From positions 1 to 34,276 of the forward strand of contig URNW01000014.1 of the NCBI GenBank assembly GCA_900549285.1: a stretch of DNA of 34,276 nt, written 5' to 3'. This DNA comes from an uncultured Mycoplasmatota bacterium (GTDB taxonomy: Bacteria > Bacillota_I > Bacilli_A > RF39 > UBA660). A model generated the notes under the pieces. That model was given only the letters and a program-made list of their open reading frames with translations. It was not told the DNA's origin and did not search any database. Positions 1-7,065 of this stretch are shown here, in pieces (the stretch's first letter is position 1; every line of letters begins with the position of its first letter). The position numbers were made by a program, and so were the translations under genes.

Positions 1-300
1 GCTTTAACAAATCCAGTAGGGCTTATAATTGCAGATGAGGTAGCAATGGCTGGAGGAGTATACGGACAAACTAATCAAAGTTATTACTTGTATACTAACA
101 CAAATTATTGGACTATCTCTCCATATCTCTTTCATAGTGGTAGTGCTAGTGTATCCCGTGTTGATTATAATGGCCAGATCAGTAGTAATTATGTTTATAA
201 TTCAAACGGCGTGCGACCAGTCATTAATTTAGCAAGTGATGTAATAATTTCAGGAATTGGAACAAGTGATGACCCTTATGTAGTAATTGGAGCAAAATAG
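1..300 (+). CDS. C-terminal end of a secreted/surface protein (5' truncated by window edge)
   Basis: The frame is open from base 1 and stops at 298-300, so the real start lies upstream; the internal ATG at 46 is not a credible start. The visible 99 residues carry phrases I associate with a repeated C-terminal domain in surface or pseudopilin-like proteins of gut Bacillota: ADEVAMAGGVYG, YWTISPY, GVRPVINL and a closing GTSDDPYVV. The aromatic and glycine pattern resembles C-type-lectin/FGE-like folds (DUF6273-like); that link is from memory and tentative. A strong terminator follows at once, so this is the last gene of its transcript. No membrane segment or sorting signal lies in the visible part, so any anchor or signal peptide must be upstream. 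Function is likely extracellular binding or adhesion, by inference only. Confidence 0.6.
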   Translation, partial: ALTNPVGLIIADEVAMAGGVYGQTNQSYYLYTNTNYWTISPYLFHSGSASVSRVDYNGQISSNYVYNSNGVRPVINLASDVIISGIGTSDDPYVVIGAK

Positions 301-326
301 CTGATAAGAATCCTTATCAGTTTTTT
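301..326 (+). terminator. Rho-independent terminator after the surface-protein gene
   Basis: CTGATAAG (301-308), a four-base loop and CTTATCAG (313-320) form a perfect 8-bp stem followed by six T. It begins on the base after the stop codon. Confidence 0.93.
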
Positions 327-327
327 A

Positions 328-356
328 TTGCAATTTATTCTCCTTTGGGATATAAT
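328..356 (+). promoter_or_regulatory. Promoter for the Ig-like membrane protein gene
   Basis: A -35 element TTGCAA (328-333) and a perfect -10 TATAAT (351-356) are separated by 17 bp. They lie just past the upstream terminator and 27 bp before the next start codon. The same TTGCAA/17/TATAAT layout recurs at 13861-13889, so it seems to be a favoured housekeeping form in this genome. Confidence 0.8.
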
Positions 357-383
357 TAGTATATAATAAAGGGGCTAGATAGT

Positions 384-1700
384 ATGAATAATAATATGCC
401 AAATAATAATGAAAAGAATAATGATTTAAATGCAGTATCACTAGGTAATATTAATACAGGAAATATTAATGATATTCCACCTGTTCCTCCTGTTGAGAAT
501 TTAGACTCTCAACCTTTAGGAAATGATTTAAATAGTGTTGGGGGTAGTAATAATTTTAATGCAACTCCATCTAATTCAATTCCTTCTGTAGAATCTGTAC
601 CTCCAGTGGAGTCAATAAATTCCATTCCATCTGTTGAGCCAGTTGCACCTGTTTCACCAGTAAATTATGATATTCCTGAGACAATTAATAGTTTTAATAC
701 AACTCCTGTATTTAATGAAATTGGAACAGTTCCGCCTATTTCTAATGGAACTTCTGTTACACCTCCTATTATGAATCCTGAAGAACCTAAGCCTAAGAAA
801 AAGAAAAATAAACTTCTTTTTGTAATTATTATTGTTCTTTTAATTGCTGCTGTAGGTGTTGGAGTTTATATTTTCTTAAATATGTCAAATAAGCCTGCTA
901 AAATTTCAGTAAAACCTAAAGAAGTAGAAATTGAAGCGGGTAGTGAAGTTTCTGATAATATTGAAGATTATGCAACTTTTAGTGGTATTAATAGTGCCAA
1001 TTGTTCATTAGATACATCAAATATTACTGATACTAGTGTTATTGATGCGGAATATTCATTTACTATTACATGTGGATCTAATACTTATAATGGTACTGCA
1101 AAAGTTGTTGATAAAACTGCCCCTGTAGTTGTATTAAAAGAAGTTACTGCTAAAGTTGGAGAAGAGTTAAAAGCAGAAGATTTTATTGATAATTGTACAG
1201 ATGCTACAAAATGTTCTTATGCTTTTAGTGATGAAGATGCGGTAAAAGAGTATTTAAATACTGCTGCTAATTATCATGTTGATATTATTGTAAAAGATGA
1301 GGCTGGAAATGAAGTAACCGTTACAGGTACTTTAATAGTTACAGAAGATGATATTCCTGAGATGTATCTTGATTGTGTTAAAGAGAATGAAACTTTGAGA
1401 TTTGGTATTACAAGTGGTAGTTTTACAGGAAGTGTGATTCGCTTTTATGTTTTTACGTTTGATGATGAAAAAACTTATAATGATTTAAAGGAACAAAATA
1501 AGGATCAAAAAGAAATAACTTATCAAAATATAACAGGAACACCTAGTTTTAATGATGATAATTATACTTTAACAGTTTATGTAAAAGTTACTAGGGAAGA
1601 AATAGAAAAGGAATTTGGTAAGAGTTTGCCTAATTCTTATGGTGAACTACGTTCTACTTATGTTAATTTAGGGTATGAATGTAATTTAGTACAACCTTAA
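384..1700 (+). CDS. Membrane protein with proline-rich cytoplasmic tail and extracellular Ig-like domain
   Basis: 438 residues. Residues 1-135 are low-complexity, rich in Asn, Pro, Ser and Val, with recurring P-P-V and S-V-E-P motifs. A lysine-rich stop-transfer stretch (136-143) precedes one transmembrane helix (about 144-166). The positive charges put the N-terminal tail inside and residues 167-438 outside. The outer part has a beta-rich segment (173-243), then an Ig-like unit starting DKTAPVV (243-319) of the kind seen in DUF5011/HYR-like bacterial surface domains. Cysteines at 207, 230, 271, 277, 334 and 434 could form disulfides. The GGGG-type ribosome site (about 370-374) supports the ATG at 384. 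The gene has its own promoter and terminator and sits just upstream of the two-component system. A structural or sensing envelope role is plausible, but no enzyme motif is visible and I cannot assign a function. Confidence 0.85.
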   Translation: MNNNMPNNNEKNNDLNAVSLGNINTGNINDIPPVPPVENLDSQPLGNDLNSVGGSNNFNATPSNSIPSVESVPPVESINSIPSVEPVAPVSPVNYDIPETINSFNTTPVFNEIGTVPPISNGTSVTPPIMNPEEPKPKKKKNKLLFVIIIVLLIAAVGVGVYIFLNMSNKPAKISVKPKEVEIEAGSEVSDNIEDYATFSGINSANCSLDTSNITDTSVIDAEYSFTITCGSNTYNGTAKVVDKTAPVVVLKEVTAKVGEELKAEDFIDNCTDATKCSYAFSDEDAVKEYLNTAANYHVDIIVKDEAGNEVTVTGTLIVTEDDIPEMYLDCVKENETLRFGITSGSFTGSVIRFYVFTFDDEKTYNDLKEQNKDQKEITYQNITGTPSFNDDNYTLTVYVKVTREEIEKEFGKSLPNSYGELRSTYVNLGYECNLVQP

Positions 1701-1713
1701 TGGTTGTTTTTTT
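1691..1713 (+). terminator. Terminator overlapping the stop codon of the Ig-like protein gene
   Basis: ACAACC (1691-1696), loop TTAAT and GGTTGT (1702-1707) form a 6-bp stem followed by a seven-T run. The stop codon TAA (1698-1700) lies in the loop. Confidence 0.85.
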
Positions 1714-1763
1714 CATTTATTCTTCACAAATTTGTTATAATATAGTTATATTTGGAGATGATT

Positions 1764-2435
1764 ATGTTGAAAATTTTAATTTGTGATGATGAAATTTTAA
1801 TAAGAAATGTTATTAAAGAATATTTAGTGCTGGAAAATTATGTAGTTTTAGAAGCAGAAAATGGCTTAGAGGCAGTTGATATTGTTAAAAATAATGATGT
1901 TGATTTAATTGTTATGGATATTATGATGCCTAAAATGGATGGATATCAGGCAGTGAAAGAAATAAAAAAAATAAAAGATATTCCTTTTATTATGCTATCA
2001 GCGCGTAATGAAGAATTTGATAAATTGATTGGGTTTGATATTGGTGTGGATGATTATGTTACGAAACCTTTTTCACCTAAAGAGTTGGTTGCTAGAATTA
2101 AGGCTGTAACTAAGAGGACTAAAATAGAAAACGCTACTTATCAATATGAGACTTTAGTATTAGATGATCTTGCTCATGAAGTTAGTGTAGATGGTAAGAT
2201 AATTGTATTAACTCCTAAAGAATATGAGCTCTTGAAATATTTGATGCAAAATAAAAATATTGCTTTATCTCGAGATACTATTTTATCTAATGTTTGGGGA
2301 TATGATTTTTATGGTGATGAGAGAACTGTTGATACACATGTTAAAACACTTCGGAATAACTTAGGAAAATATCGAGATGTGATTAAAACTGTTAGAGGAA
2401 TGGGGTATAAGTTTGATGCTAAAGAGAAAAGTTAG
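1764..2435 (+). CDS. OmpR-family response regulator
   Basis: DNA-binding half of a two-component system. The receiver domain (1-118) has the acidic pair D8-D9, the phospho-acceptor D52 in the motif MDIMMPKMDG, S80 and the invariant K102 in TKPFSP. A winged-helix domain (about 125-220) ends in the typical RTVDTHV...GMGYKF pattern of OmpR/PhoB proteins. I place the start at ATG 1764 because GGAG (1754-1757) lies six bases before it; an earlier in-frame TTG at 1752 would overlap that site. The kinase gene overlaps the 3' end by about 20 bp, so the two are co-translated. The upstream region has TATAAT at 1736-1741 and a TTCACA half-site (1723-1728) resembling part of the boxes before the two downstream RNA units, which hints at autoregulation. 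The signal is unknown. Confidence 0.95.
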   Translation: MLKILICDDEILIRNVIKEYLVLENYVVLEAENGLEAVDIVKNNDVDLIVMDIMMPKMDGYQAVKEIKKIKDIPFIMLSARNEEFDKLIGFDIGVDDYVTKPFSPKELVARIKAVTKRTKIENATYQYETLVLDDLAHEVSVDGKIIVLTPKEYELLKYLMQNKNIALSRDTILSNVWGYDFYGDERTVDTHVKTLRNNLGKYRDVIKTVRGMGYKFDAKEKS

Positions 2436-3801
2436 TAGTATTAATTTTAAAACACTTTTATATTTAGTTATTTTTAGTGTTACTCTTCTTTTGCTCCTTC
2501 TTTTTTCTCAAAATATTTTACTTAAATTTTCCTACGAACATTATCAAGAAAATAAAATGAAAGATATTATTCGTAACATTCATAGCTTATCTTCTGAATC
2601 GCTTGTGGCAGAACTTGAGAATGTAGCTTATGACAATGGGGTTTGTATTCAATATAGTTTAAATTCTGGAGATAAAATTCTTTATAATACTTTAATGGTA
2701 GGATGCGGTTTAAATAAAAATAATAGTCAGATTACTAATTTAATGAATGAAGCTATGAATAGTAAAAAAGATACTTCTAATATTAAGCTTATTAATAATG
2801 TGTCGGATACTAAAGCTTTATTGTCTGGAATTCGAGTTGAGGATGGATATATTTTTGTTTATTCTAATTTGGAAGATTTAGATGGGGCTAGTATTGTTCT
2901 TAGAGGGCAACTTATTTATATTACAATTATTATTATTGTTTTAGCTTGTTTTATTTCTTATTTTTTATCTAATAAAATCACTAGACCTATTACTAATATT
3001 ACGAAAAAAGCTAAGGAAATTGGTGAAGGAAGATATGATATTGAATTTGAGCGAAGTGATGTATTAGAAATTGATGAACTTGCTAATACTTTAAATCATA
3101 TGGAAAAAGATTTGTCTAGAATTGATGAACTTAGAAGAGATTTAATGGCAAATGTAAGTCATGATCTTAAAACACCGCTTACTATGATTCGGGCATATGC
3201 TGAAATGGTAAGAGATATTTCTTATAAAGATAAAGATAAAATGAATAAAGATTTAAATGTTATTATTGAAGAAACTGAAAGATTAAATGTTTTGGTTAAT
3301 GATATTTTAGATTTATCTAAGATGCAAGCTGATGCTGATACTCTTACGATAGAAGAATTTGATTTGTGTGAAGTTATTCATGAAGTTATGAAGCGTTATG
3401 ATATTCTTAAAACAACAGAAGACTATGAATTTATAATTAAACTGCCAGAAAAGGCAATTGTTAAAGCTGATCGAAGTAAAATTATGCAGGTTATTTATAA
3501 TTTAGTTAATAATGCTATCAATTATACTGGTGATGATAAGATTGTTTACGTTACTTTAACAGAAAGTAAAAAAGAATATTTATTTGAGGTTCGGGATACT
3601 GGTAAGGGAATAAAAAAAGAAGAAATTCCTTATATATGGGATAAATATTATAAAAAGGATAAGAAACATCAGAGAAATGTAGTATCAACAGGTATAGGAT
3701 TATCTATCGTAAAAGAAATTTTATCAAAACATAAATTTGATTATGGGGTAAAAAGTGTAGCTAAAAAGGGAACAACTTTCTATTTTAAGATTAAAAGATA
3801 G
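2416..3801 (+). CDS. Sensor histidine kinase with extracellular sensor domain
   Basis: About 461 residues, partner of the preceding regulator. The order is: cytoplasmic start; TM helix (about 11-31); an extracytoplasmic sensor of about 130 residues with two cysteines; a second TM (about 166-186); HAMP (187-240); dimerisation/phosphotransfer domain with the catalytic His near 249 in SHDLKTPL; then a HATPase_c domain. That domain shows an N-box (NLVNNAINYT), G1 box (DTGKGI) and G2 box (TGIGLSIV). All boxes are intact, so the kinase should be active. The start could be TTG 2413 or ATG 2416; I prefer ATG. The architecture fits envelope-sensing kinases of the PhoR/VanS/ResE type, but the sensor domain gives no ligand. 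No terminator follows directly; 28 bases downstream begins the promoter region of the first small-RNA unit. Confidence 0.95.
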   Translation: MLKRKVSSINFKTLLYLVIFSVTLLLLLLFSQNILLKFSYEHYQENKMKDIIRNIHSLSSESLVAELENVAYDNGVCIQYSLNSGDKILYNTLMVGCGLNKNNSQITNLMNEAMNSKKDTSNIKLINNVSDTKALLSGIRVEDGYIFVYSNLEDLDGASIVLRGQLIYITIIIIVLACFISYFLSNKITRPITNITKKAKEIGEGRYDIEFERSDVLEIDELANTLNHMEKDLSRIDELRRDLMANVSHDLKTPLTMIRAYAEMVRDISYKDKDKMNKDLNVIIEETERLNVLVNDILDLSKMQADADTLTIEEFDLCEVIHEVMKRYDILKTTEDYEFIIKLPEKAIVKADRSKIMQVIYNLVNNAINYTGDDKIVYVTLTESKKEYLFEVRDTGKGIKKEEIPYIWDKYYKKDKKHQRNVVSTGIGLSIVKEILSKHKFDYGVKSVAKKGTTFYFKIKR

Positions 3802-3818
3802 TGTAAATCTTTATTCTT

Positions 3819-3860
3819 TCACGGAAATTACACAAAATGTTCACAACTGTTTAGTATACT
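3819..3860 (+). promoter_or_regulatory. Promoter and putative activator boxes of small-RNA unit 1
   Basis: A -10 TATACT (3855-3860) has no recognisable TTGACA at -35. Instead there is the 14-base box ACACAAAATGTTCA (3830-3843), ending 11 bp before the -10. TTCACG (3819), TTACAC (3829) and TTCACA (3840) recur at roughly one helical turn. Replacement of the -35 by direct repeats is how PhoB/PhoP-type OmpR regulators activate promoters (established). That the adjacent regulator binds here is inference. Confidence 0.55.
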
Positions 3861-3866
3861 TTAATC

Positions 3867-3990
3867 ATGAAAGGAGAAGTGATAGTTAGATATTAAACAT
3901 ACACACTTTATAAACCTATACAAGAAAAATAACATATAAACTCAAACTCACACTTTTTAGGGAAGGATTTATCTTCCCTTTATTTTTATT
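3867..3990 (+). ncRNA. Predicted small RNA, unit 1 of a tandem pair
   Basis: No protein gene fits this space. A transcript starting 7 nt after the -10 would begin AUGAAAGGAGAAG and run about 120 nt to a terminator. That hairpin pairs AGGGAAG (3959-3965) with CTTCCCT (3973-3979), with a 7-nt loop and a T-rich tail. A core at 3925-3950 is identical over 26 bases to unit 2, 196 bp downstream. The terminator stem differs from unit 2 by one compensatory pair (G-C here, A-T there), which indicates selection on RNA structure. The 5' AAAGG-GAAG segment could also pair with the terminator's 3' arm through a single bulge, allowing an alternative fold. It might act as a trans-acting sRNA or encode a tiny leaderless peptide. 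I know no family that matches it. Confidence 0.6.
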
Positions 3991-4024
3991 TATAAGCAAA
4001 TATCGTTAATCTTTCTTTTAATAG

Positions 4025-4055
4025 ACACAAAATGTTCATATTTCTTTTATATACT
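4025..4055 (+). promoter_or_regulatory. Promoter and putative activator box of small-RNA unit 2
   Basis: The box ACACAAAATGTTCA (4025-4038) and -10 TATACT (4050-4055) repeat those of unit 1 at exactly 195 bp offset, with the same 11-bp gap between box and -10. The bases in between differ (CAACTGTTTAG against TATTTCTTTTA), so box, -10 and spacing are what has been kept. Confidence 0.55.
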
Positions 4056-4061
4056 GGTATT

Positions 4062-4184
4062 GTGAAAGGAGAAATGATAAGAAGAAAATAAAAAATAATA
4101 CACCTTTATAAATCCTATACAAAAATAACATATAAACTCAAACTCATACTTTTAAGAGAAGAATCTATCTTCTCTTTATTTTTG
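4062..4184 (+). ncRNA. Predicted small RNA, unit 2 of a tandem pair
   Basis: Paralogue of the unit 195 bp upstream. The predicted 5' end is GUGAAAGGAGAAAUG. The shared 26-nt core lies at 4121-4146. The terminator pairs AAGAGAAG (4154-4161) with CTTCTCTT (4169-4176), loop of 7, then a T-rich run. The segment between the 5' motif and the core has diverged, which argues against a very recent duplication. The 5' AAAG-AGAA stretch can pair with the terminator's descending arm, as in unit 1. The pyrophosphatase gene starts about 45 bp beyond the terminator. A read-through leader for that gene is therefore possible, but the terminator and a separate extended -10 (4195-4203) make an independent RNA more likely. 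Confidence 0.6.
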
Positions 4185-4194
4185 CTTTATTTTA

Positions 4195-4203
4195 TGGTAT
4201 TAT
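4195..4203 (+). promoter_or_regulatory. Possible extended -10 promoter for the pyrophosphatase gene
   Basis: TGGTATTAT fits a TGn-extended -10. No good -35 is visible upstream, where the terminator T-tract lies. The predicted start of RNA is about 18 bp before the start codon. Confidence 0.35.
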
Positions 4204-4227
4204 TAGATAACGAAAGAAGGAGTTTTT

Positions 4228-5847
4228 ATGCAAACATATATTTTTGGACACCGTAATCCTGATACTGATACTGTTTGTTCTAGTATTGCTTTATCTTATT
4301 TACTTAATGAAACGGGTAAAAATACTGTTCCTAAAGTATTAGGACATTTAAATAATGAAACTAAGTTTGTTATGGATTATTTTAAAGTAAAGGAACCTGA
4401 TTATTTAAATGATACGAAAGTTAGAATTAAAGATATTAAATATAATAAAAAAGCTATTGTTAATGAAAATAGTTCTATTTTTGATACTTTTTATCATATG
4501 CAAAAAGAAGGAGTTACAGCAGTTCCTTTAATTGATGAAGCTAAAAAGTTAACAGGTTTTGTAACTTTAAAAGAAATTGCTAAATTTTTAGTTAGTGGAG
4601 ATAAAGAGAAAGTAGATACTAGTTATGATAATATTTTGCGTTGTGTAGAAGGGGAAGCTTTATTACGATTTGATGAACAGATTAAAGGAAATGCTATGGT
4701 GGCATCTTTTCAAAGTAAAACTTTTCATGAAGAAGTTACTTTGTCTAGTAAAGATATTTTGATTGTGGGAGATCGTTATAAAATTCTTGATTATGCTATT
4801 GAATCTAAAGTAAAACTTATCGTGCTTACGGGAAATCATGCTCTTATTAACAAGTTGCTTAAAAAAGCATCAAAAAATAAAGTTAATGTTATTGTTAGTA
4901 AGTATAATAGTTTAGATACTGCTCATAGAGTAATTTTAAGCAACCGAATAAAATCTATTAATATAAATTCTAAACCAATTACAATTAATAATAAAGATTA
5001 TAGAACTGATTTTATTGCTCTTGCTAATAAAGAGGGACATACAAATTATCCAGTTGTTAATAATAAAAATGAATGTTTAGGATTACTTAAAGTTACCAAT
5101 GCAGATAATTATAGTAAGCAAAAAGTAATTTTGGTTGATCATAATAGTTTAGCTCAAAGTGTTATTGGTATTGAAGAAGCAGAAATTATTGAAATTATTG
5201 ATCATCATAATTTAGGTGCTATAGGAACAACTGTCCCTATTAATTTTAGAAGTATGCCAGTTGGATGTACTTGTACTATATTGTATAACATGTTTGTGGA
5301 AAGGAAAGTTTTGATCCCTAAACATATTGCTGGGTTAATGTTAAGTGCTATTTTGTCAGATACGTTAATTTTTAAGTCTCCAACTACTACTGAAGAAGAC
5401 ATTTTTGCTGCTTCTAAACTTGCTAAAATAGCGAAAGTCAATATTGATGAATATGGATATCTTATGTTTAAAGCCGCTTCTAGTATTAAGGGAATTAGTG
5501 TTCATGATCTTATTAATCAAGATTTTAAGACTTATAGTGTTGGTAATAATGTAATTGGTATATCTCAAGTTATGACTATGGATTTTAATGATATAGAAGA
5601 AAATATGGATGAATATATTGCTAAGTTGGATGAACTTAGTGATGGAAATTATTTGTGCTGTGTACTTTTTATTACAGATGTTTATAAAAATGGTTCTTAT
5701 GTCATCTATAATAGTAGTGCAAAAGATTTAATTACTGATGCTTTTGATTTGAAGGAAACTTATGAGGGAGTTTATATTGCTGATTTAGTTTCAAGAAAAA
5801 AGCAAATGCTTCCAGCATTACTTGAAGTAATTCAAAAAAGAGTATAA
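4228..5847 (+). CDS. ppaC: Manganese-dependent inorganic pyrophosphatase (family II) with CBS-DRTGG regulatory insert
   Basis: Hydrolyses pyrophosphate to two phosphates in the cytosol, driving biosynthetic reactions. The DHH domain begins GHRNPDTD (7-14), supplying H8, D12 and D14 to the metal site. It resumes after a long insert with DHN (304-306) and the signature DHH (325-327); a DHHA2 domain fills roughly 410-535. The insert at about 64-295 consists of CBS, DRTGG and a second CBS. In characterised CBS-PPases this insert binds adenine nucleotides and tunes activity (known for the family). The 539-residue length fits this long form; the short form is about 310. GAAGGAG (4214-4220) supports the ATG. 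It is probably co-transcribed with the dehydrogenase 38 bp downstream, as no terminator lies between them. Confidence 0.93.
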   Translation: MQTYIFGHRNPDTDTVCSSIALSYLLNETGKNTVPKVLGHLNNETKFVMDYFKVKEPDYLNDTKVRIKDIKYNKKAIVNENSSIFDTFYHMQKEGVTAVPLIDEAKKLTGFVTLKEIAKFLVSGDKEKVDTSYDNILRCVEGEALLRFDEQIKGNAMVASFQSKTFHEEVTLSSKDILIVGDRYKILDYAIESKVKLIVLTGNHALINKLLKKASKNKVNVIVSKYNSLDTAHRVILSNRIKSININSKPITINNKDYRTDFIALANKEGHTNYPVVNNKNECLGLLKVTNADNYSKQKVILVDHNSLAQSVIGIEEAEIIEIIDHHNLGAIGTTVPINFRSMPVGCTCTILYNMFVERKVLIPKHIAGLMLSAILSDTLIFKSPTTTEEDIFAASKLAKIAKVNIDEYGYLMFKAASSIKGISVHDLINQDFKTYSVGNNVIGISQVMTMDFNDIEENMDEYIAKLDELSDGNYLCCVLFITDVYKNGSYVIYNSSAKDLITDAFDLKETYEGVYIADLVSRKKQMLPALLEVIQKRV

Positions 5848-5885
5848 CAAGCAATTTTGGGGAATAATAAAATAGAGGTGAACTT

Positions 5886-6638
5886 ATGTTAGCACTTATA
5901 ACAGGAGCATCTAGTGGTATGGGAAGAGATATGGCAAGAATTCTTTCTCATCAAGGTTATGATTTAATTTTAGTAGCGAGGAGAAAAGAACGACTATTAG
6001 AATTAAAAAAAGAGTTAGATACGAATATTACAGTTATTGATATGGATTTAAGTATTCTTGATAATAATTATAAATTATATGAAAAAGTTAAGGGAAAAAA
6101 GATTGATCTTTTAATTAATAATGCAGGTTTTGGGCTATTTGGTGAATTTTATAAAACAGATTTAGACACAGAACTTAAGATGATTGATCTTAATGTGAAA
6201 GCGTATCATGTTTTAACAAAACTATTTTTGATTGACTTTATTAAAAGAGATCAAGGATATATTTTAAATGTTTGTTCTAGTGCTGGTTTTATGGCTGGCC
6301 CTAGGCTTAGTACTTATTATGCTACAAAAAATTATGTTACAAAACTTACTATGGCTATTAATGAAGAACTTAGAATGATGAAGAGTAATGTTCATATTAG
6401 TGCATTATGTCCTGGTCCTGTTGCTACAGAATTTAATGAAGTTGCTCATGGAACCTTTGCTGTTAGAGAAGCTAGTAGTTATGAAGTGGCTAAGTATGCA
6501 ATTAAAAAATTATTTCAACATAAAATGATTATTGTCCCTACTTTTTTTATGAAAGTTACATTATTCTTTAATCGTTTTGCGCCTTATCGATTGTCTTTAT
6601 TCGTTGCTTATAAAATTCAGAAGAGAAAATCTAAATAA
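5886..6638 (+). CDS. Short-chain dehydrogenase/reductase (SDR), NAD(P)-dependent
   Basis: Classical SDR of 250 residues. TGASSGMG (6-13) is the dinucleotide-binding glycine motif. NNAG (78-81) stabilises the central sheet. The catalytic set is S131 with Y144 and K148 (YYATK). Basic residues A-R-R-K at 31-34 after the second strand suggest NADPH preference. The C-terminal 40 residues are hydrophobic and basic, as in the DltE-like and YqjQ-like SDRs of Bacillota, and may touch the membrane. AGAGGTG (5873-5879) is the ribosome site. The substrate cannot be read from sequence; keto or acyl reduction in lipid metabolism is possible. The stop codon lies inside the stem of its terminator. Confidence 0.92.
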   Translation: MLALITGASSGMGRDMARILSHQGYDLILVARRKERLLELKKELDTNITVIDMDLSILDNNYKLYEKVKGKKIDLLINNAGFGLFGEFYKTDLDTELKMIDLNVKAYHVLTKLFLIDFIKRDQGYILNVCSSAGFMAGPRLSTYYATKNYVTKLTMAINEELRMMKSNVHISALCPGPVATEFNEVAHGTFAVREASSYEVAKYAIKKLFQHKMIIVPTFFMKVTLFFNRFAPYRLSLFVAYKIQKRKSK

Positions 6639-6666
6639 ATTGATACCTATTTATTTAGATTTTTTG
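6626..6666 (+). terminator. Long-stem terminator after the SDR gene
   Basis: Arms 6626-6640 and 6649-6663 form a perfect 15-bp stem with an 8-base loop, ending in a short T run. The stem is AT-rich with A-tract and T-tract flanks and may work in both directions. Confidence 0.85.
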
Positions 6667-6705
6667 ATGGAGTAAAATGTTTTGTTTAATTTGTTATATC
6701 TTTTC

Positions 6706-6734
6706 TTTACAAGTGCTTTTTAATCGTTTACAAT
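6706..6734 (+). promoter_or_regulatory. Promoter of the zinc-ribbon gene
   Basis: TTTACA (6706-6711), a 17-bp spacer and TACAAT (6729-6734). The predicted RNA start near 6741 leaves only about 11 bases before the start codon, just enough to hold the AGGTGA ribosome site. Confidence 0.7.
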
Positions 6735-6751
6735 TATAGTAGGTGATTATC

Positions 6752-7030
6752 ATGTATTGTAAAAAATGTGGTGCTGCATTACCTAGTATAGGGTATACTT
6801 GCAAGAATTGTGGAGCAATGATGGATATGGACCAAATTAAAATGCAAAGAAAAATAAGAGATGAAAAGAAAAAAACACAAGTAGAAGTTCATTTGTTAAG
6901 TGATCAATATTCTCAAGAAAATATAAAAAGGGATTATTCTAAACGTAAAGATAACAAATATTTAGGGGCAATTTTAATTGTATTGGTTGTTATTATTTTA
7001 ATTATAGTGGCTATATTAAAAGTTATGTAA
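6752..7030 (+). CDS. Small zinc-ribbon membrane protein
   Basis: 92 residues. The N-terminal zinc ribbon has C3-x2-C6 and C17-x2-C20 (YCKKCGAAL and TCKNCGAMM). A charged helical linker follows (about 28-66), then one C-terminal transmembrane helix (about 68-90) ending two residues before the stop. This is a tail-anchored form with the ribbon facing the cytoplasm. AGGTGA (6741-6746) fixes the start at ATG 6752; a GTG at 6743 would overlap that site. Such zinc-ribbon plus TM proteins are common in Bacillota without known function. The next gene starts about 35 bp on and is probably in the same transcript. Confidence 0.8.
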   Translation: MYCKKCGAALPSIGYTCKNCGAMMDMDQIKMQRKIRDEKKKTQVEVHLLSDQYSQENIKRDYSKRKDNKYLGAILIVLVVIILIIVAILKVM

Positions 7031-7065
7031 TTTTAAATTTTTGGCATAATATGAATGGTGATATT

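Noticed and set aside
3867..4184. A metabolite riboswitch controlling the pyrophosphatase gene
   Set aside because: Two copies, each with its own promoter and terminator, do not fit a single cis leader. No known aptamer consensus is visible, and a separate extended -10 lies after unit 2. Kept only as a minor alternative.
5205..5568. Open frames on the minus strand inside the pyrophosphatase gene
   Set aside because: They lie antisense to an intact, well-conserved gene, have no ribosome sites and encode low-complexity sequence. The same holds for antisense frames at 12451-12660, 16501-16713, 22495-22680, 22864-23061, 28197-28472, 28778-29020 and a plus-strand frame at 9177-9362.
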